A stretch of DNA of 64,000 nucleotides from assembly GCA_023954375.1 (NCBI GenBank), contig JAMLIC010000003.1:1-64000 (forward strand), in the 5' to 3' direction. This stretch comes from Planctomycetota bacterium (GTDB lineage: Bacteria > Planctomycetota > J058). Below the pieces are notes generated by a model. The model was not told where the DNA came from. It ran no database searches and saw nothing but the letters and a program-made list of their open reading frames with translations. Position numbers and translations under genes: made by a program. This document shows, piece after piece, positions 1 through 7,897 of this stretch (the stretch's first letter is position 1; each line of letters begins with the position of its first letter).

Positions 1-56
1 GGGGGGGGGGGGGGGGGGGGGGCCCCCCCCCCCCCCCACCCCCCCCCCCCCCCCCC
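1..56. repeat. G-tract/C-tract inverted repeat at window edge
   Basis: Twenty-two G followed by 33 C interrupted by a single A at position 38. The G and C tracts can pair into a pure G:C hairpin. A similar element lies at 30184-30215. It sits 39 nt beyond the stop codon of the minus-strand gene that ends at 96, so a terminator role is possible. Homopolymer lengths are easily mis-assembled. Confidence 0.6.
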
Positions 57-95
57 GCGCCGCATCGCCCGTCATCCGCGGCCGCAGCCGTCGAG

Positions 96-1097
96 CTACC
101 TCACCTCCCAGTGCCAGGGCTCGCTGGGCACCGTGCGGCGGAAGCCGAAGCGGCTGGCGTTGCGGTTCAGCCAGCGCAGGACGCCCGAGTCGCGGGTGTT
201 GAGGTCGAGCGCCTTGCCGTTCTGGTGGTTCGAGTGGCCGGGCCGCGCGGCGAGGTTGCCGCGCCCCTGGCGGTAGCGGCGGTAGAGCACCTCCTGCTCG
301 GCCTGCGTGCGGAAGCCCGAGACGACGCGCAGGCGCACGCCCTCGCGCCGGGCCGCCTCGCGCATGCGCACGAAGGCGTCGGCGGTCGAGCGCGCCACAG
401 GCTTGCCGTCGATCCGCACGAGGTCGATCGAGCCGATGCGCCGGCCGCCCTGCCAGGCGATCCCCGACCCGGCCGACGGGAGCCCGCCTGCGGCGGAGCC
501 CCCGCCGCCGCCGCTCCCGCCCCCGCTGTTGCCGCCGGCCGGCGCGACCGTGGCGGCGGCGGCGGTCGTGCTGCGCCCGCTCCCGCCGCTCGCGGACCGG
601 CCGTCGAGGGCGCCCACCAGGCCCGCGCTGGTCGCGCCGTCGCTCACGACGCGCAGGAAGCGCGCCGCGACCCAGCCGTCCTTGCCGCCGAAGGAGATCT
701 TGCGCCAGACGGCGCTTCCGCCGCGGTCGGCGATCAACGCGCCCGTGGGGAGGGTGCCGAGGGACCGGTGGTTCGCGCCCGCGCCGGCGCGGACGCGCAG
801 GCCGCTCTGCGCGGTCACCCGCTTGACGGCGCCGGCGCGGACCGCGAGGTCCGAGCGCCGCAGCCAGGCCTTGCGGCCGTCGAACTGCACCTCGACCCAC
901 TCGCCCGACGTGCGCGTGACGGCGTAGGCGTGCCCGACGCCCGCCGCGCCACGGGACCCGCCCGAGGCGGACGCGTTCGCGCGCGCGGTCGTGCTGCGCT
1001 TGACGTCGGCGACCTCGGCGGCGGCCGCCAGGCCGGCCAGGAGCACGAGCGCGCCCGTGGTGAAGAGAGCGGTGGGTCTCGAGGACAGGTGGGTCAT
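96..1097 (-). CDS. VanY-type D-alanyl-D-alanine carboxypeptidase with SH3-like repeats
   Basis: A 333-residue exported protein likely to trim peptidoglycan stem peptides. I chose the ATG at 1097 because GGAGG lies 9 nt upstream and a signal peptide follows at once (hydrophobic stretch ending LAAAAE); the ATG 63 nt upstream gives an extra Arg-rich stretch. Two bacterial SH3-like segments follow (about residues 50-90 and 95-150, the second with VRAGAGANHRSLGTL), then a Gly/Ser/Ala-rich linker. The C-terminal catalytic domain has VVSGFRTQAEQ, the metal-binding SNHQNGKALDLN and PWHWEVR at the very end, as expected for the Zn-dependent VanY/DacB family. SH3 domains would hold it to the wall. It stands alone, separated from upstream genes by 253 nt. 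Confidence 0.85.
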   Translation of the reverse strand: MTHLSSRPTALFTTGALVLLAGLAAAAEVADVKRSTTARANASASGGSRGAAGVGHAYAVTRTSGEWVEVQFDGRKAWLRRSDLAVRAGAVKRVTAQSGLRVRAGAGANHRSLGTLPTGALIADRGGSAVWRKISFGGKDGWVAARFLRVVSDGATSAGLVGALDGRSASGGSGRSTTAAAATVAPAGGNSGGGSGGGGGSAAGGLPSAGSGIAWQGGRRIGSIDLVRIDGKPVARSTADAFVRMREAARREGVRLRVVSGFRTQAEQEVLYRRYRQGRGNLAARPGHSNHQNGKALDLNTRDSGVLRWLNRNASRFGFRRTVPSEPWHWEVR

Positions 1098-1270
1098 CAG
1101 TGCGGCCTCCGCTCGCCTGCATAGCCAGCGCCGTGCCGCGCGGAGCCGGCCTGTGCGCATGAGGTTAGAGCAGGCGAGGGGCGGGGCGTCCGGCGCCGGA
1201 CGAGACGAGTCCGGAGCGGGACACTCCCGTCATCGAAGTGTCGTCGCAGCCGACCCCAGCGCAATGGCGG

Positions 1271-1326
1271 GGCACGTCGTCGTGCCCTCCGTGAACCTCC
1301 GTTGCCTCCGTGTCCCAGGTGAGCCC
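1271..1326. repeat. Half copy of CACGGAGG-type intergenic element
   Basis: Positions 1287-1326 match the right arm of the elements at 9291-9406 and 63241-63369 (CTCCGTTGCCTCCGTGTCCC core followed by a GTGAGCC-like end). The left arm is absent; instead a short perfect hairpin GGCACG-TCGT-CGTGCC lies at 1271-1286. It lies 25 nt past the stop codon of the minus-strand gene that ends at 1351. Confidence 0.7.
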
Positions 1327-1350
1327 GGACGGTGGGGCCTCGTCACAGCG

Positions 1351-1740
1351 TCAGGCGTCGTCGTCACCGTCCCGGTCGCGGCCGAGGCCGCGCGTGTTCT
1401 CCTCGACCTGGAGCTGGCAGAGCGCGAGCTGCGCCTGGAGCCGGTAGCCGAGCGCCTGCGCCCGCCCCGAGAACAGCCCGGTGAGGCCGAGGAGCAGCGC
1501 GCCGGCGCCGGCGGCCGCGTAGGGGAGCCAGGGCTCGGCGGGCAGGTGGTCGCGGTAGGTGATCGACGCCGCCCAGCCGGCGCCGCCGCCGAGCCCCAGG
1601 CCCACGAGCGCGTGGCCGAGCACGGTGAGCGTGGCGCGCCGGTAGAGCGCGTCGGCGAGGTCGCGCACGAGCTCGGCGTTGTAGAGCGCCGTGTGCCGCA
1701 TCTGCGTCGAGAGCCGCGAGGAGTGCCGCCGCTTGCCCAC
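1351..1740 (-). CDS. Conserved-looking two-helix membrane protein, unknown function
   Basis: A 129-residue protein. The start is the GTG at 1740, which has GGGAGG 5 nt upstream and opens with GKRRHSSRLSTQMRHT; the longer reading frame upstream has no such signal. Residues about 38-60 (LTVLGHALVGLGLGG) and 75-95 (WLPYAAAGAGALLLGLTGLF) are predicted membrane segments. The C-terminal part QALGYRLQAQLALCQLQVEENTR is helical and should be cytoplasmic, ending in a very acidic/basic tail (RDRDGDDDA). I do not recognise a family. It lies 46 nt downstream of the 1787-2425 gene on the same strand and may share its transcript. Confidence 0.65.
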   Translation of the reverse strand: MGKRRHSSRLSTQMRHTALYNAELVRDLADALYRRATLTVLGHALVGLGLGGGAGWAASITYRDHLPAEPWLPYAAAGAGALLLGLTGLFSGRAQALGYRLQAQLALCQLQVEENTRGLGRDRDGDDDA

Positions 1741-1786
1741 GTCCACCTCCCTGGACCGGGACGATGGCACCGCCGGCCGGGCCAGG

Positions 1787-2425
1787 CTACCCGCGCGCTG
1801 CCACCGGGTCGGCGTGGCCGAGGAGCCAGGGGACGAGCTCCTGGCGGAGGGCCGCGCGGACCTCGTCGGCCTGATCGGCGGCGTCCTCGAGGCGCAGGGG
1901 ACGGCCGCCCGGCCGGGCCGCCGCGTCCCCCGCGAGGACGGCGAACCCGGCCGAGCGCTGCGTCCGGGCACGCAGCCGCCAGACCGCCGCGCGCGCGCGC
2001 TCGGCCGCGACGCTGGCGTCGGCCGCGTGGTCCGCGCACGGGCAGCGCGCCCAGCCCTCCGCCGCCTCCAGGGCGCGGAGCAGGTTCGCGCTGTCGACCC
2101 GGCCGCTCTTGCGAGCGTGGCCCCACGCTCTCGCGCGCAGCCGCGCCAGGGCGATCGCCGCGCGCACGCGCGCCTCCTGGCCCACCCGGCCGATCGCCGC
2201 GTCGAGCGCGGCCAGGCGCAGGCGCTCGTCGGCGTGCCCCGGCCCGGGCGCGCGCGGGCCCAGGACGGCGGCCGACGCCGCGTGGCCGAGCCGCGCGGCG
2301 ACCTCCAGGCGCGCCTCGTCGGTGACGCCCCGCCGCAGGCGCTCGCGCAGGAGCGCGGCCTCGTCCTCGACGCCGCCGCCGCCCTGCCAGGCGCGCTCGA
2401 GCTCCCGCAGCCGCTGGTCGCTCAC
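1787..2425 (-). CDS. Helical Ala/Arg-rich protein of unknown function
   Basis: A 212-residue protein starting at GTG 2425 (MSDQRLRELERAWQ). The opening reads as a pair of amphipathic helices followed by VEDEAALLRERLRRG, a layout seen in small helical or HEAT-like scoring proteins of Planctomycetota and Myxococcota. The rest is rich in Ala, Arg and Leu with LGHAASAAVLG and ARVRAAIALARL, suggesting stacked helices; there is no signal peptide or membrane segment. Two Cys (about residue 135, WARCPCADHA) are isolated. It is 23 nt downstream of the DUF309 gene, so is probably cotranscribed. No function can be assigned. Confidence 0.6.
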   Translation of the reverse strand: MSDQRLRELERAWQGGGGVEDEAALLRERLRRGVTDEARLEVAARLGHAASAAVLGPRAPGPGHADERLRLAALDAAIGRVGQEARVRAAIALARLRARAWGHARKSGRVDSANLLRALEAAEGWARCPCADHAADASVAAERARAAVWRLRARTQRSAGFAVLAGDAAARPGGRPLRLEDAADQADEVRAALRQELVPWLLGHADPVAARG

Positions 2426-2448
2426 GGCGGCCAGCGTACCCCGGCCGG

Positions 2449-2760
2449 TCAGGGCGTGGGCCAGGCGTCCGGCCCTGCGGCGGCGATCGCCGCCGCCCAG
2501 CGCCGCGCGACCTCGGCCAGCGGGTCGCCGGCGGGGCCCTCGGCCGCGCGGGCGCGCGCCTTGGCGAGCTGCAGGTCCGCGCCGATCGCGTTGCCGCGGC
2601 GCCGGTGCTCGAGCGCCACGCAGGCGTGCACGAGGGCGCGGAGCGTCGCCCGCCGCCCGGGCTCGGCCTCGGCGCGCCAGCCCTCCTCGAAGGCCTCGTG
2701 CGCCTCGAACCAGCGGCTCGCGCGCGCGAGCGCGAGCCCGCGGGCGACCGGGTCCGTCAC
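2449..2760 (-). CDS. DUF309 family protein
   Basis: A 103-residue helical protein beginning at GTG 2760. The first part, ARGLALARASRWFEAHEAFE followed by EGW, matches the DUF309 signature (F-E-A-H-E-x-x-E-x-x-W), continued by ALVHACVALEHRRRGN and LAKARARAA. Proteins of this family are small all-helical bundles of unknown biochemical role, known from many bacteria and archaea. The start codon overlaps the stop of the upstream transglycosylase gene in a GTGA arrangement, so translation is probably coupled. There is no signal peptide, so it should act in the cytoplasm. Confidence 0.75.
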   Translation of the reverse strand: MTDPVARGLALARASRWFEAHEAFEEGWRAEAEPGRRATLRALVHACVALEHRRRGNAIGADLQLAKARARAAEGPAGDPLAEVARRWAAAIAAAGPDAWPTP

Positions 2761-3737
2761 TTGCCCAGGGCGTCGAGCGCCTCCTGAGCCTGGGCGGCCG
2801 CGGCGAGGCCCTCCCACTCGCGCACGACCCGGCGCAGGACGCGCCTCGCGCCGGCGGCGTCACCCTTCTCGACGAGCGTCTGCGCCTCGGCGAGCTGCGT
2901 CTGGCCGAGCGCCTCGAGCTCCCGCAGGAGCGCGCGCGCCTGCCCCTGGTGCTCGGTGTCGAGGCCGACCTCGACCACGCGCTGCAGGTAGCCGACGGCC
3001 TTCTTCACCTGCCCCCGCTCCTGCGCCTTGCGCGCGCGCGTGAGCAGGACGTCGAGCGCCGCCAGCGTCTCCGGGTCGCCGATCGTCCCCAGGTGCGTGG
3101 GCGCCCGCACGACGCGCCCCTCCTTGTCCTCGAAGCGGTCGTCCGCGCGGGCCACGAAGCGGTCGCCGAAGGTGAAGCCGGGGATCGCGTCGGTCGCGAG
3201 CGTCACCGCCACCCCGCGGCGCAGGAGCTGCTGCAGGGCGCCCGGCCGGCGCTCGATGTGCCCGAACACCTTCCGCAGGTACTCGTCGGTCCGCTTGCCC
3301 TGGTAGTAGGCCAGCGGGTGGTACCAGTTCTCGAGCACGCGCCGCGCGTCGGGGTCGGCCGGGAGCTTGCCCTCGCGCTGGACCCGGTCCCACTTCTGGC
3401 GCAGGACCGTGACGCCGGCGTCGAGGTTGTAGCGCCAGTCGTCCTTGAGGCGCTCGACGTCGAACTGCTTCGCCGTGTCGCCCGTGAGCTGCATCATGCC
3501 CAGGCCGCAGTCGGTCTTGTTGTGCACGAACGAGCCGTCGGGCCGCCACTGCTGGCAGCCGCTCTCCTGCCAGGCGACGCCCTTGATGATCTCCGTCGGC
3601 ACGCCGTGCGCGGCCGAGGCGCGGGCGATCTCCTGATCGAGCTCCTGCCAGGACGGGTTCTGGCCGGTGGGGAGGCGCCCGCAGTCGACGGCGAGGGCGG
3701 GCGCGGCGAGGAGGGGGAGGAGGAGGGCGAGGCGCAT
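2757..3737 (-). CDS. Lytic transglycosylase, SLT domain, exported
   Basis: A 326-residue exported protein. The ATG at 3737 gives a compact signal peptide (MRLALLLPLLAAPALA, cleavage before VDC); the upstream in-frame ATG would place 14 extra residues ahead of it. The SLT domain covers about residues 30-200: GVAWQESGCQQW carries the catalytic Glu, followed by DCGLGMMQLTGDT and YNLDAGVTVL, with YHPLAYYQG near its end. The C-terminal 130 residues are helical and repeat-like (LLTRARKAQERGQVKKA). It should cleave the MurNAc-GlcNAc bond in the wall. It is coupled to the DUF309 gene by a 4-nt overlap. Confidence 0.85.
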   Translation of the reverse strand: MRLALLLPLLAAPALAVDCGRLPTGQNPSWQELDQEIARASAAHGVPTEIIKGVAWQESGCQQWRPDGSFVHNKTDCGLGMMQLTGDTAKQFDVERLKDDWRYNLDAGVTVLRQKWDRVQREGKLPADPDARRVLENWYHPLAYYQGKRTDEYLRKVFGHIERRPGALQQLLRRGVAVTLATDAIPGFTFGDRFVARADDRFEDKEGRVVRAPTHLGTIGDPETLAALDVLLTRARKAQERGQVKKAVGYLQRVVEVGLDTEHQGQARALLRELEALGQTQLAEAQTLVEKGDAAGARRVLRRVVREWEGLAAAAQAQEALDALGK

Positions 3738-3783
3738 GGCGGGATGGGACCATCCCGGGGCCCGGATGGTCAACAGCATCGCG

Positions 3784-4575
3784 TCAGTACGTCCGGAGCG
3801 CCCGGGCCGACCACACCTGGTGCGACGACGCCCCCGGCTCGAACGGGCGCCGGTCGAAGTCGCCGTGGAGCGCCTCGACCTCGAAGCCCGCCTCGTCGAG
3901 CATGGCGCGCATGCGGTCGGGCTCGATCCAGCGCAGGTCGAGGAAGCAGTAGCGCCGGTCGGCGCGGCCGTCGGGCTCGACCGCGTCGGTCCACACGACG
4001 ACGCGGATCAGGCGCCGCTCGTGGTCGAAGCGGTCGCACTTCCACAGCAGCAGCGGCCGCCCCTGCGGGTCGCGGCCCTCGGCCCGGAGCTGCGGGACGC
4101 CCTCGTGGCGGGCGGCGAGCGCCGGGTCGAAGACGAAGTGGTCGAACACGAGCCGCCCGCCCGGGGCGAGCTGGCCGTGGATCCGGCGCAGGCAGGCGCG
4201 GAGGTCGTCGTCGGTGAGCATGGCGCCGATCGTGTGGAACGGGATCGCGATCAGGCCGGCCGGCTCGGGGAGGGTGAAGGTCCTGAAGTCCGCCTCGACG
4301 AGCGTGACGAGCGCCTCGACCCCGGCCGCGCGCGCGCGCTCGCGGCAGCGCTCGAGCATGCGGGGCGCGCCGTCGACGCCCGTGACCGCGCGCCCGCGCT
4401 GGGCCGCCTCGACGGCGATCCGCCCCGTGCCGACGCCCAGCTCCGCGACCGGGCCGCGGGCCTTCAGGTACTCCTCGACGTAGAAGGCGGCGTTGCGGCG
4501 GGTGACCGGGGCGGAGTCGACCCACAGGTCGTAGACGTCGGCGAAGGGGTCGAAGGCGTCGGTCCGGGTCATCAT
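3784..4575 (-). CDS. Class I SAM-dependent methyltransferase
   Basis: A 263-residue cytoplasmic protein. It begins MMTRTDAFDPFADVYDLW, typical of small-molecule methyltransferases, followed by motif I AELGVGTGRIAVEAA (residues about 44-58), the acidic residue in VTGVDGAPRML, and GGRLVFDHFVF as motif III. The C-terminal part is rich in Tyr/Trp (RRYCFLDLRWIEPDRM) as in enzymes of the Methyltransf_25 type. The substrate cannot be told. Two ATG codons lie in tandem (4575 and 4572) and neither has a strong ribosome-binding site. It is divergent from the DUF488 gene 33 nt away and 46 nt upstream of the transglycosylase gene. Confidence 0.8.
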   Translation of the reverse strand: MMTRTDAFDPFADVYDLWVDSAPVTRRNAAFYVEEYLKARGPVAELGVGTGRIAVEAAQRGRAVTGVDGAPRMLERCRERARAAGVEALVTLVEADFRTFTLPEPAGLIAIPFHTIGAMLTDDDLRACLRRIHGQLAPGGRLVFDHFVFDPALAARHEGVPQLRAEGRDPQGRPLLLWKCDRFDHERRLIRVVVWTDAVEPDGRADRRYCFLDLRWIEPDRMRAMLDEAGFEVEALHGDFDRRPFEPGASSHQVWSARALRTY

Positions 4576-4608
4576 GGATGGGAGTCTACGCGTCCCGGGG
4601 AGGCGAGG

Positions 4609-5007
4609 GTGCCCGTCCTGACGAAGTCGCTCGCGGAGCCCGTCGCGCCGGAGGACGGCCTGCGCGTGCTGATCGCCCGCTACCGGCCGCGGGGCGTGCG
4701 CCGGGGGGCCGAGACCTGGGGCGCGTGGGACAAGCGGCTGGCCCCCAGCCAGGCGCTGTTCGACGCCATGAACGGCCGGCGCCGCGAGCGCGGGCGCGTC
4801 GTCGCGCGCGACCTGCCGCCGCTCGGCTGGGAGGCCTTCCGGGCGCGCTTCCTGGACGAGATGCGCGGCGCCCCGGCGCGGGCGGCGCTGGCCGAGTGGG
4901 CGGCCCACGCCGCCGAGGAGACGGTGACCCTCCTGTGCCACTGCGCGGCGCCCGACCGCTGCCACCGCGCGCTCGTGCAGGGGCTGCTCCGCGAGGGCGT
5001 AGACTGA
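4609..5007 (+). CDS. DUF488 family protein
   Basis: A 132-residue cytoplasmic protein. The GTG at 4609 has GGGGAGG 5 nt upstream. The sequence shows the DUF488 pattern: an N-terminal strand, IARYRPRGVRRG, WDKRLAPSQALFDA and FRARFLDEM, then EETVTLLCHCAAPDRCHR, the conserved Cys/His-containing segment near the end. The family is widespread and without a settled function; some members are called uroporphyrin-III methyltransferase-like in error. It precedes rlmD by 5 nt and shares the direction, so the two are probably one operon. Confidence 0.8.
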   Translation: MPVLTKSLAEPVAPEDGLRVLIARYRPRGVRRGAETWGAWDKRLAPSQALFDAMNGRRRERGRVVARDLPPLGWEAFRARFLDEMRGAPARAALAEWAAHAAEETVTLLCHCAAPDRCHRALVQGLLREGVD

Positions 5008-5012
5008 GGGCG

Positions 5013-6407
5013 ATGACCGGGCGCCGCGCGCGAGGCCGACCGAGGAAGCTGCCCGCCGCCCGCCGCGGCGGCGAGGTCGTCGAGGTCCGGCTCGAGCGGG
5101 CCACGCTCGAGGGCGACGTCGTCGGCCGCGCGGCGACCGGCGCCGAGGTGCGGGTCTTCGGCGGGCTCCCCGGCGAGCGCGTGCAGGCGCGCCTGCGCCC
5201 GGGCGGGCCGGCCGAGCTCGTGGCGGTGCTCGAGCCGTCGCCCCACCGCGTGCGCCCGCCATGCCCGAACTTCGGCCCGTGCGGCGGCTGCGCCTGGCAG
5301 CACGTCGCCTACGAGGAGCAGCTCCGGCTGAAGCAGCGGCTCGTGGCCGACCTCCTCGGGCCCGGCGTCGAGGTCCGCCCGACGCTCCCCACGCCCGGCG
5401 CCGCCGACGAGGCGGGCCCCTGGGGCTTTCGGGCCAAGGTCCACTTCGTCGTCGGGCCGGCGCCCGGCGGCCGCGGCGTGGTCCTCGGCCACTACCGGCG
5501 CGGCACGCAGGACCTCCTGCCCGTCGAGGAGTGCCCGGTCCACGACCCCGAGGGCAACCGCCTGGCCTTCGCCGCGCGCGACGCGCTCGCGCGCCGCCGG
5601 GTCCCCGCGGGGGTCGCCCTGCACGTGCTCGCGCGTGTTGGCGTCGGGACCGGCCAGACCCAGCTCACGCTCGTCACGCGCGACGAGCGCGTCCGCGGGC
5701 TCCGCGACGTGGGGACCGACCTCGCGGCGCTCGAGCGCCCGCCGACCGGGGTCCACCACAACGTCCACCCGCGCCAGGGGCCCTACATCCTCGGGCCCGA
5801 GACCCGCCGCCTCCACGGGCGCGAGCGCCTGCTCGAGGAGGTCGCGGGCGCCCGGTTCCTCGTCTCGCCCGCCGCCTTCTTCCAGACCAACGTCCGCGCC
5901 GCCGCCCTGCTCGTGGACGCCGTCCTGGCGCGCGTCCCGGACGACCGCGCGCCCGTGCTCGACCTGTTCTCGGGCGTGGGGCTGTTCTCGCTCCCGCTCG
6001 CCCGCCGCGGCCACCCGGTGCTCGCGGTCGAGGAGAGCGCCGCCGCCGTGCGCGACGGGGCGGCCAGCCTGCGCCTGAACGACCTCTCCGGCCTGCGGTT
6101 CGTGGCCGAGCGCGCGCAGGCGGCCGCCCGGCGCCTGCGCGACGAGGGCCGGACCTTCCCCTCGGTCGTCCTCGACCCGCCCCGCGAGGGCTGCCCCCCG
6201 GGCCTCCTCGACGTCGTCCTCGGCGGGCTCGCGCCGGCGCGCGTCGTCTACGTGTCCTGCAACCCCGAGGCCCTCGCCCGCGACCTCGCGCACGCCGACC
6301 GGCTCGGCTGGCGCGCCGCTCACGTGCAGCCGGTCGACATGTTCCCCCACACGGGGCACGTCGAGGCCGTGGCCCTCCTCGAGCCCCCGCCCCGACGACG
6401 CCGCTAG
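5013..6407 (+). CDS. rlmD: 23S rRNA (uracil-C5)-methyltransferase, RlmD/RumA family
   Basis: A 464-residue enzyme expected to methylate a uracil of 23S rRNA using SAM. An N-terminal TRAM-like beta domain (about residues 18-75) is followed by the iron-sulphur cluster motif CPNFGPCGGC at about residue 84, with the fourth ligand probably in EECPVHDPEGN. The C-terminal Rossmann domain has PVLDLFSGVGLFSLPLARRG (SAM binding), VVLDPPREGC and the catalytic VYVSCNPEALARD (Cys about residue 415), ending FPHTGHVEAV, all diagnostic of the TrmA/RlmD family. Length fits RlmD better than TrmA. The ATG lies 5 nt after the DUF488 stop, with GAGGG overlapping that stop. RlmCD-type specificity cannot be excluded. 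Confidence 0.88.
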   Translation: MTGRRARGRPRKLPAARRGGEVVEVRLERATLEGDVVGRAATGAEVRVFGGLPGERVQARLRPGGPAELVAVLEPSPHRVRPPCPNFGPCGGCAWQHVAYEEQLRLKQRLVADLLGPGVEVRPTLPTPGAADEAGPWGFRAKVHFVVGPAPGGRGVVLGHYRRGTQDLLPVEECPVHDPEGNRLAFAARDALARRRVPAGVALHVLARVGVGTGQTQLTLVTRDERVRGLRDVGTDLAALERPPTGVHHNVHPRQGPYILGPETRRLHGRERLLEEVAGARFLVSPAAFFQTNVRAAALLVDAVLARVPDDRAPVLDLFSGVGLFSLPLARRGHPVLAVEESAAAVRDGAASLRLNDLSGLRFVAERAQAAARRLRDEGRTFPSVVLDPPREGCPPGLLDVVLGGLAPARVVYVSCNPEALARDLAHADRLGWRAAHVQPVDMFPHTGHVEAVALLEPPPRRRR

Positions 6408-6410
6408 AAT
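6405..6410 (+). promoter_or_regulatory. Possible -10 box (TAGAAT) for FHA gene
   Basis: TAGAAT overlaps the rlmD stop codon, 22 nt before the ATG at 6433. TAGAAT, TAGACT and TATAAT hexamers stand out sharply in this GC-rich DNA and recur before several genes here. No convincing -35 box is visible. Confidence 0.35.
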
Positions 6411-6432
6411 GCGCCCCGGAAGCGGGGGGGGC

Positions 6433-7782
6433 ATGGCCGAGCTGGTCGTCGTCAAGGGTGCGCACCGGGGGGCGTTCGCCAAGGTCCTCGACGGCCCCGT
6501 GACGATCGGGCGCGCGAAGTCGACGCAGCTCGCCCTGCACGAGGACACCAAGGTCTCCCACGTCCACGCGCGCGTCACGCCGCTCGACGGGGAGCGCTAC
6601 ATCCTCGAGGACCTCGGCAGCACCAACGGGACGTTCGTCAACGACGAGCGGATCGAGCAGATCCCCCTGCGCTCGGGCGACCTGGTGCGGATCGGGCGGA
6701 GCCTCCTGATCTTCCGCCTGGGCGGGTCGAGCGTGCACCTCTCGGATGTCGGGCTCCAGGGCGGCGGGTCCTCGCACGACATCCGCCCCGTGACGGGGCG
6801 CATGGCGCCGCGGCCGGAGGACCCGCTCGACGAGACGGGCGAGCGCGAGGCGCTCCCGTCGGGCGACGACGAGCGCACCGACCCGCTGGAGGGCCTGCTC
6901 CTGGCGGCGGGCGCCTCCGACCTGGCCTCGGGCCTCGAGGGGCTCGCGGCGGCGCTGCTCCGCGGGGGCGCCGCCGAGCGCGCGATCGTGTTCCTGCGCC
7001 ACCCCCTGACCCGCGGGCTCGGGCGCGCCGCCCTGCGCGCGCGCTCGGGCCAGGGCGAGGGGCTCGTCGACCGCGACGCGCTGGCCCGCGCGGCGACGGG
7101 CGAGGTCGTCGTCGGGGGGCGCGTCGCCGCCGCCCCGATCCCGGCCCCGGGGGCCGCCCCGCTCGGCGCGCTCTACCTCGACGGCCCCGGCCGCGAGGCG
7201 GGCGAGGTCGGGCGCCTCCTCACCGCCGCCGGGTCGCTGGCGGCGCTCCTCGTCTCGAGCGACCGGGCCCGGCGCCTGGCCGACGCGGCGATCGAGGTCG
7301 TGGCCCTGGCGCAGGAGCGCGTGGCGCGGCAGGCGGTCGAGCTGGGGGCGCAGCTCGCGGCGGTCGACCGCATGCACGGGCCCGTCGCCCGGGCGCGGGG
7401 GCTGGGCTGGTCGGTGGCGATCCCCCCCGACCCCCTCTTCGTGCTCGCCGACCCGCTGCTGCTCGGCCGCGGCCTCGACCGCGTCCTCGAGCACGCCCTG
7501 TCGGTCGCCCGCGGCGACGTGCGGGTCGCGGCGGCGGCCGGCCCCGAGGGGCGCGTCCGGGTGGAGGTCTCGCGGCCCCGGACCGAGGCGGCCGACGCCG
7601 TCGAGCGCCTGGCCGACCCCGAGGGGGTCGTGGCCGACCTGCGGCGCGCCCGCGAGGCGGCCGGCGACGCCGGGCTGGCCGTGGGTCGGGTGGCCGTCCT
7701 GCGCGCCGGCGCGCGCCTGTCGGTCGCGGCGGGCCCGGACGAGCGCGTCGTCTACGCCCTCGAGCTCGAGCCGGCCCGCTGA
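6433..7782 (+). CDS. FHA-domain protein with degenerate GAF/histidine-kinase-like C-terminus
   Basis: A 449-residue cytoplasmic protein. Residues about 1-95 form an FHA phosphothreonine-binding domain: VTIGRAKSTQ, KVSHVHARV, LEDLGSTNGTFVNDERI. The remainder looks like a GAF domain (about 150-280; VVGGRVAAAPIPAPG, LGALYLDG) followed by a helix and a worn histidine-kinase ATPase fold: PDPLFVLADPLLLGRGLDRV then LEHAL, where an N-box would be. I see no H-box histidine and no clear G-boxes, so catalysis is unlikely. I infer a phosphorylation reader that works with Ser/Thr kinases such as the neighbouring FHA-kinase gene at 7898. Start chosen at ATG 6433, preceded by GCGGGGGG. Confidence 0.75.
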   Translation: MAELVVVKGAHRGAFAKVLDGPVTIGRAKSTQLALHEDTKVSHVHARVTPLDGERYILEDLGSTNGTFVNDERIEQIPLRSGDLVRIGRSLLIFRLGGSSVHLSDVGLQGGGSSHDIRPVTGRMAPRPEDPLDETGEREALPSGDDERTDPLEGLLLAAGASDLASGLEGLAAALLRGGAAERAIVFLRHPLTRGLGRAALRARSGQGEGLVDRDALARAATGEVVVGGRVAAAPIPAPGAAPLGALYLDGPGREAGEVGRLLTAAGSLAALLVSSDRARRLADAAIEVVALAQERVARQAVELGAQLAAVDRMHGPVARARGLGWSVAIPPDPLFVLADPLLLGRGLDRVLEHALSVARGDVRVAAAAGPEGRVRVEVSRPRTEAADAVERLADPEGVVADLRRAREAAGDAGLAVGRVAVLRAGARLSVAAGPDERVVYALELEPAR

Positions 7783-7807
7783 CCTCTCCCCCGCCCTCCG
7801 GCCCGCA

Positions 7808-7813
7808 TATAAT
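7808..7813 (+). promoter_or_regulatory. Consensus -10 box TATAAT upstream of FHA-kinase gene
   Basis: A perfect TATAAT in the 115-nt gap before the gene at 7898. A TGACC-containing candidate -35 lies at about 7779-7784 but the spacing is too long (23 nt), so only the -10 is supported. The predicted leader is about 75 nt. Confidence 0.5.
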
Positions 7814-7897
7814 GGGGCGGCCCGTATCCGGCTCCAGGTGGAGCGCCGATCGGGACGGGTGCGCCGCCCGGCGCGGAGCACCGGAGGGACGCCGCGG

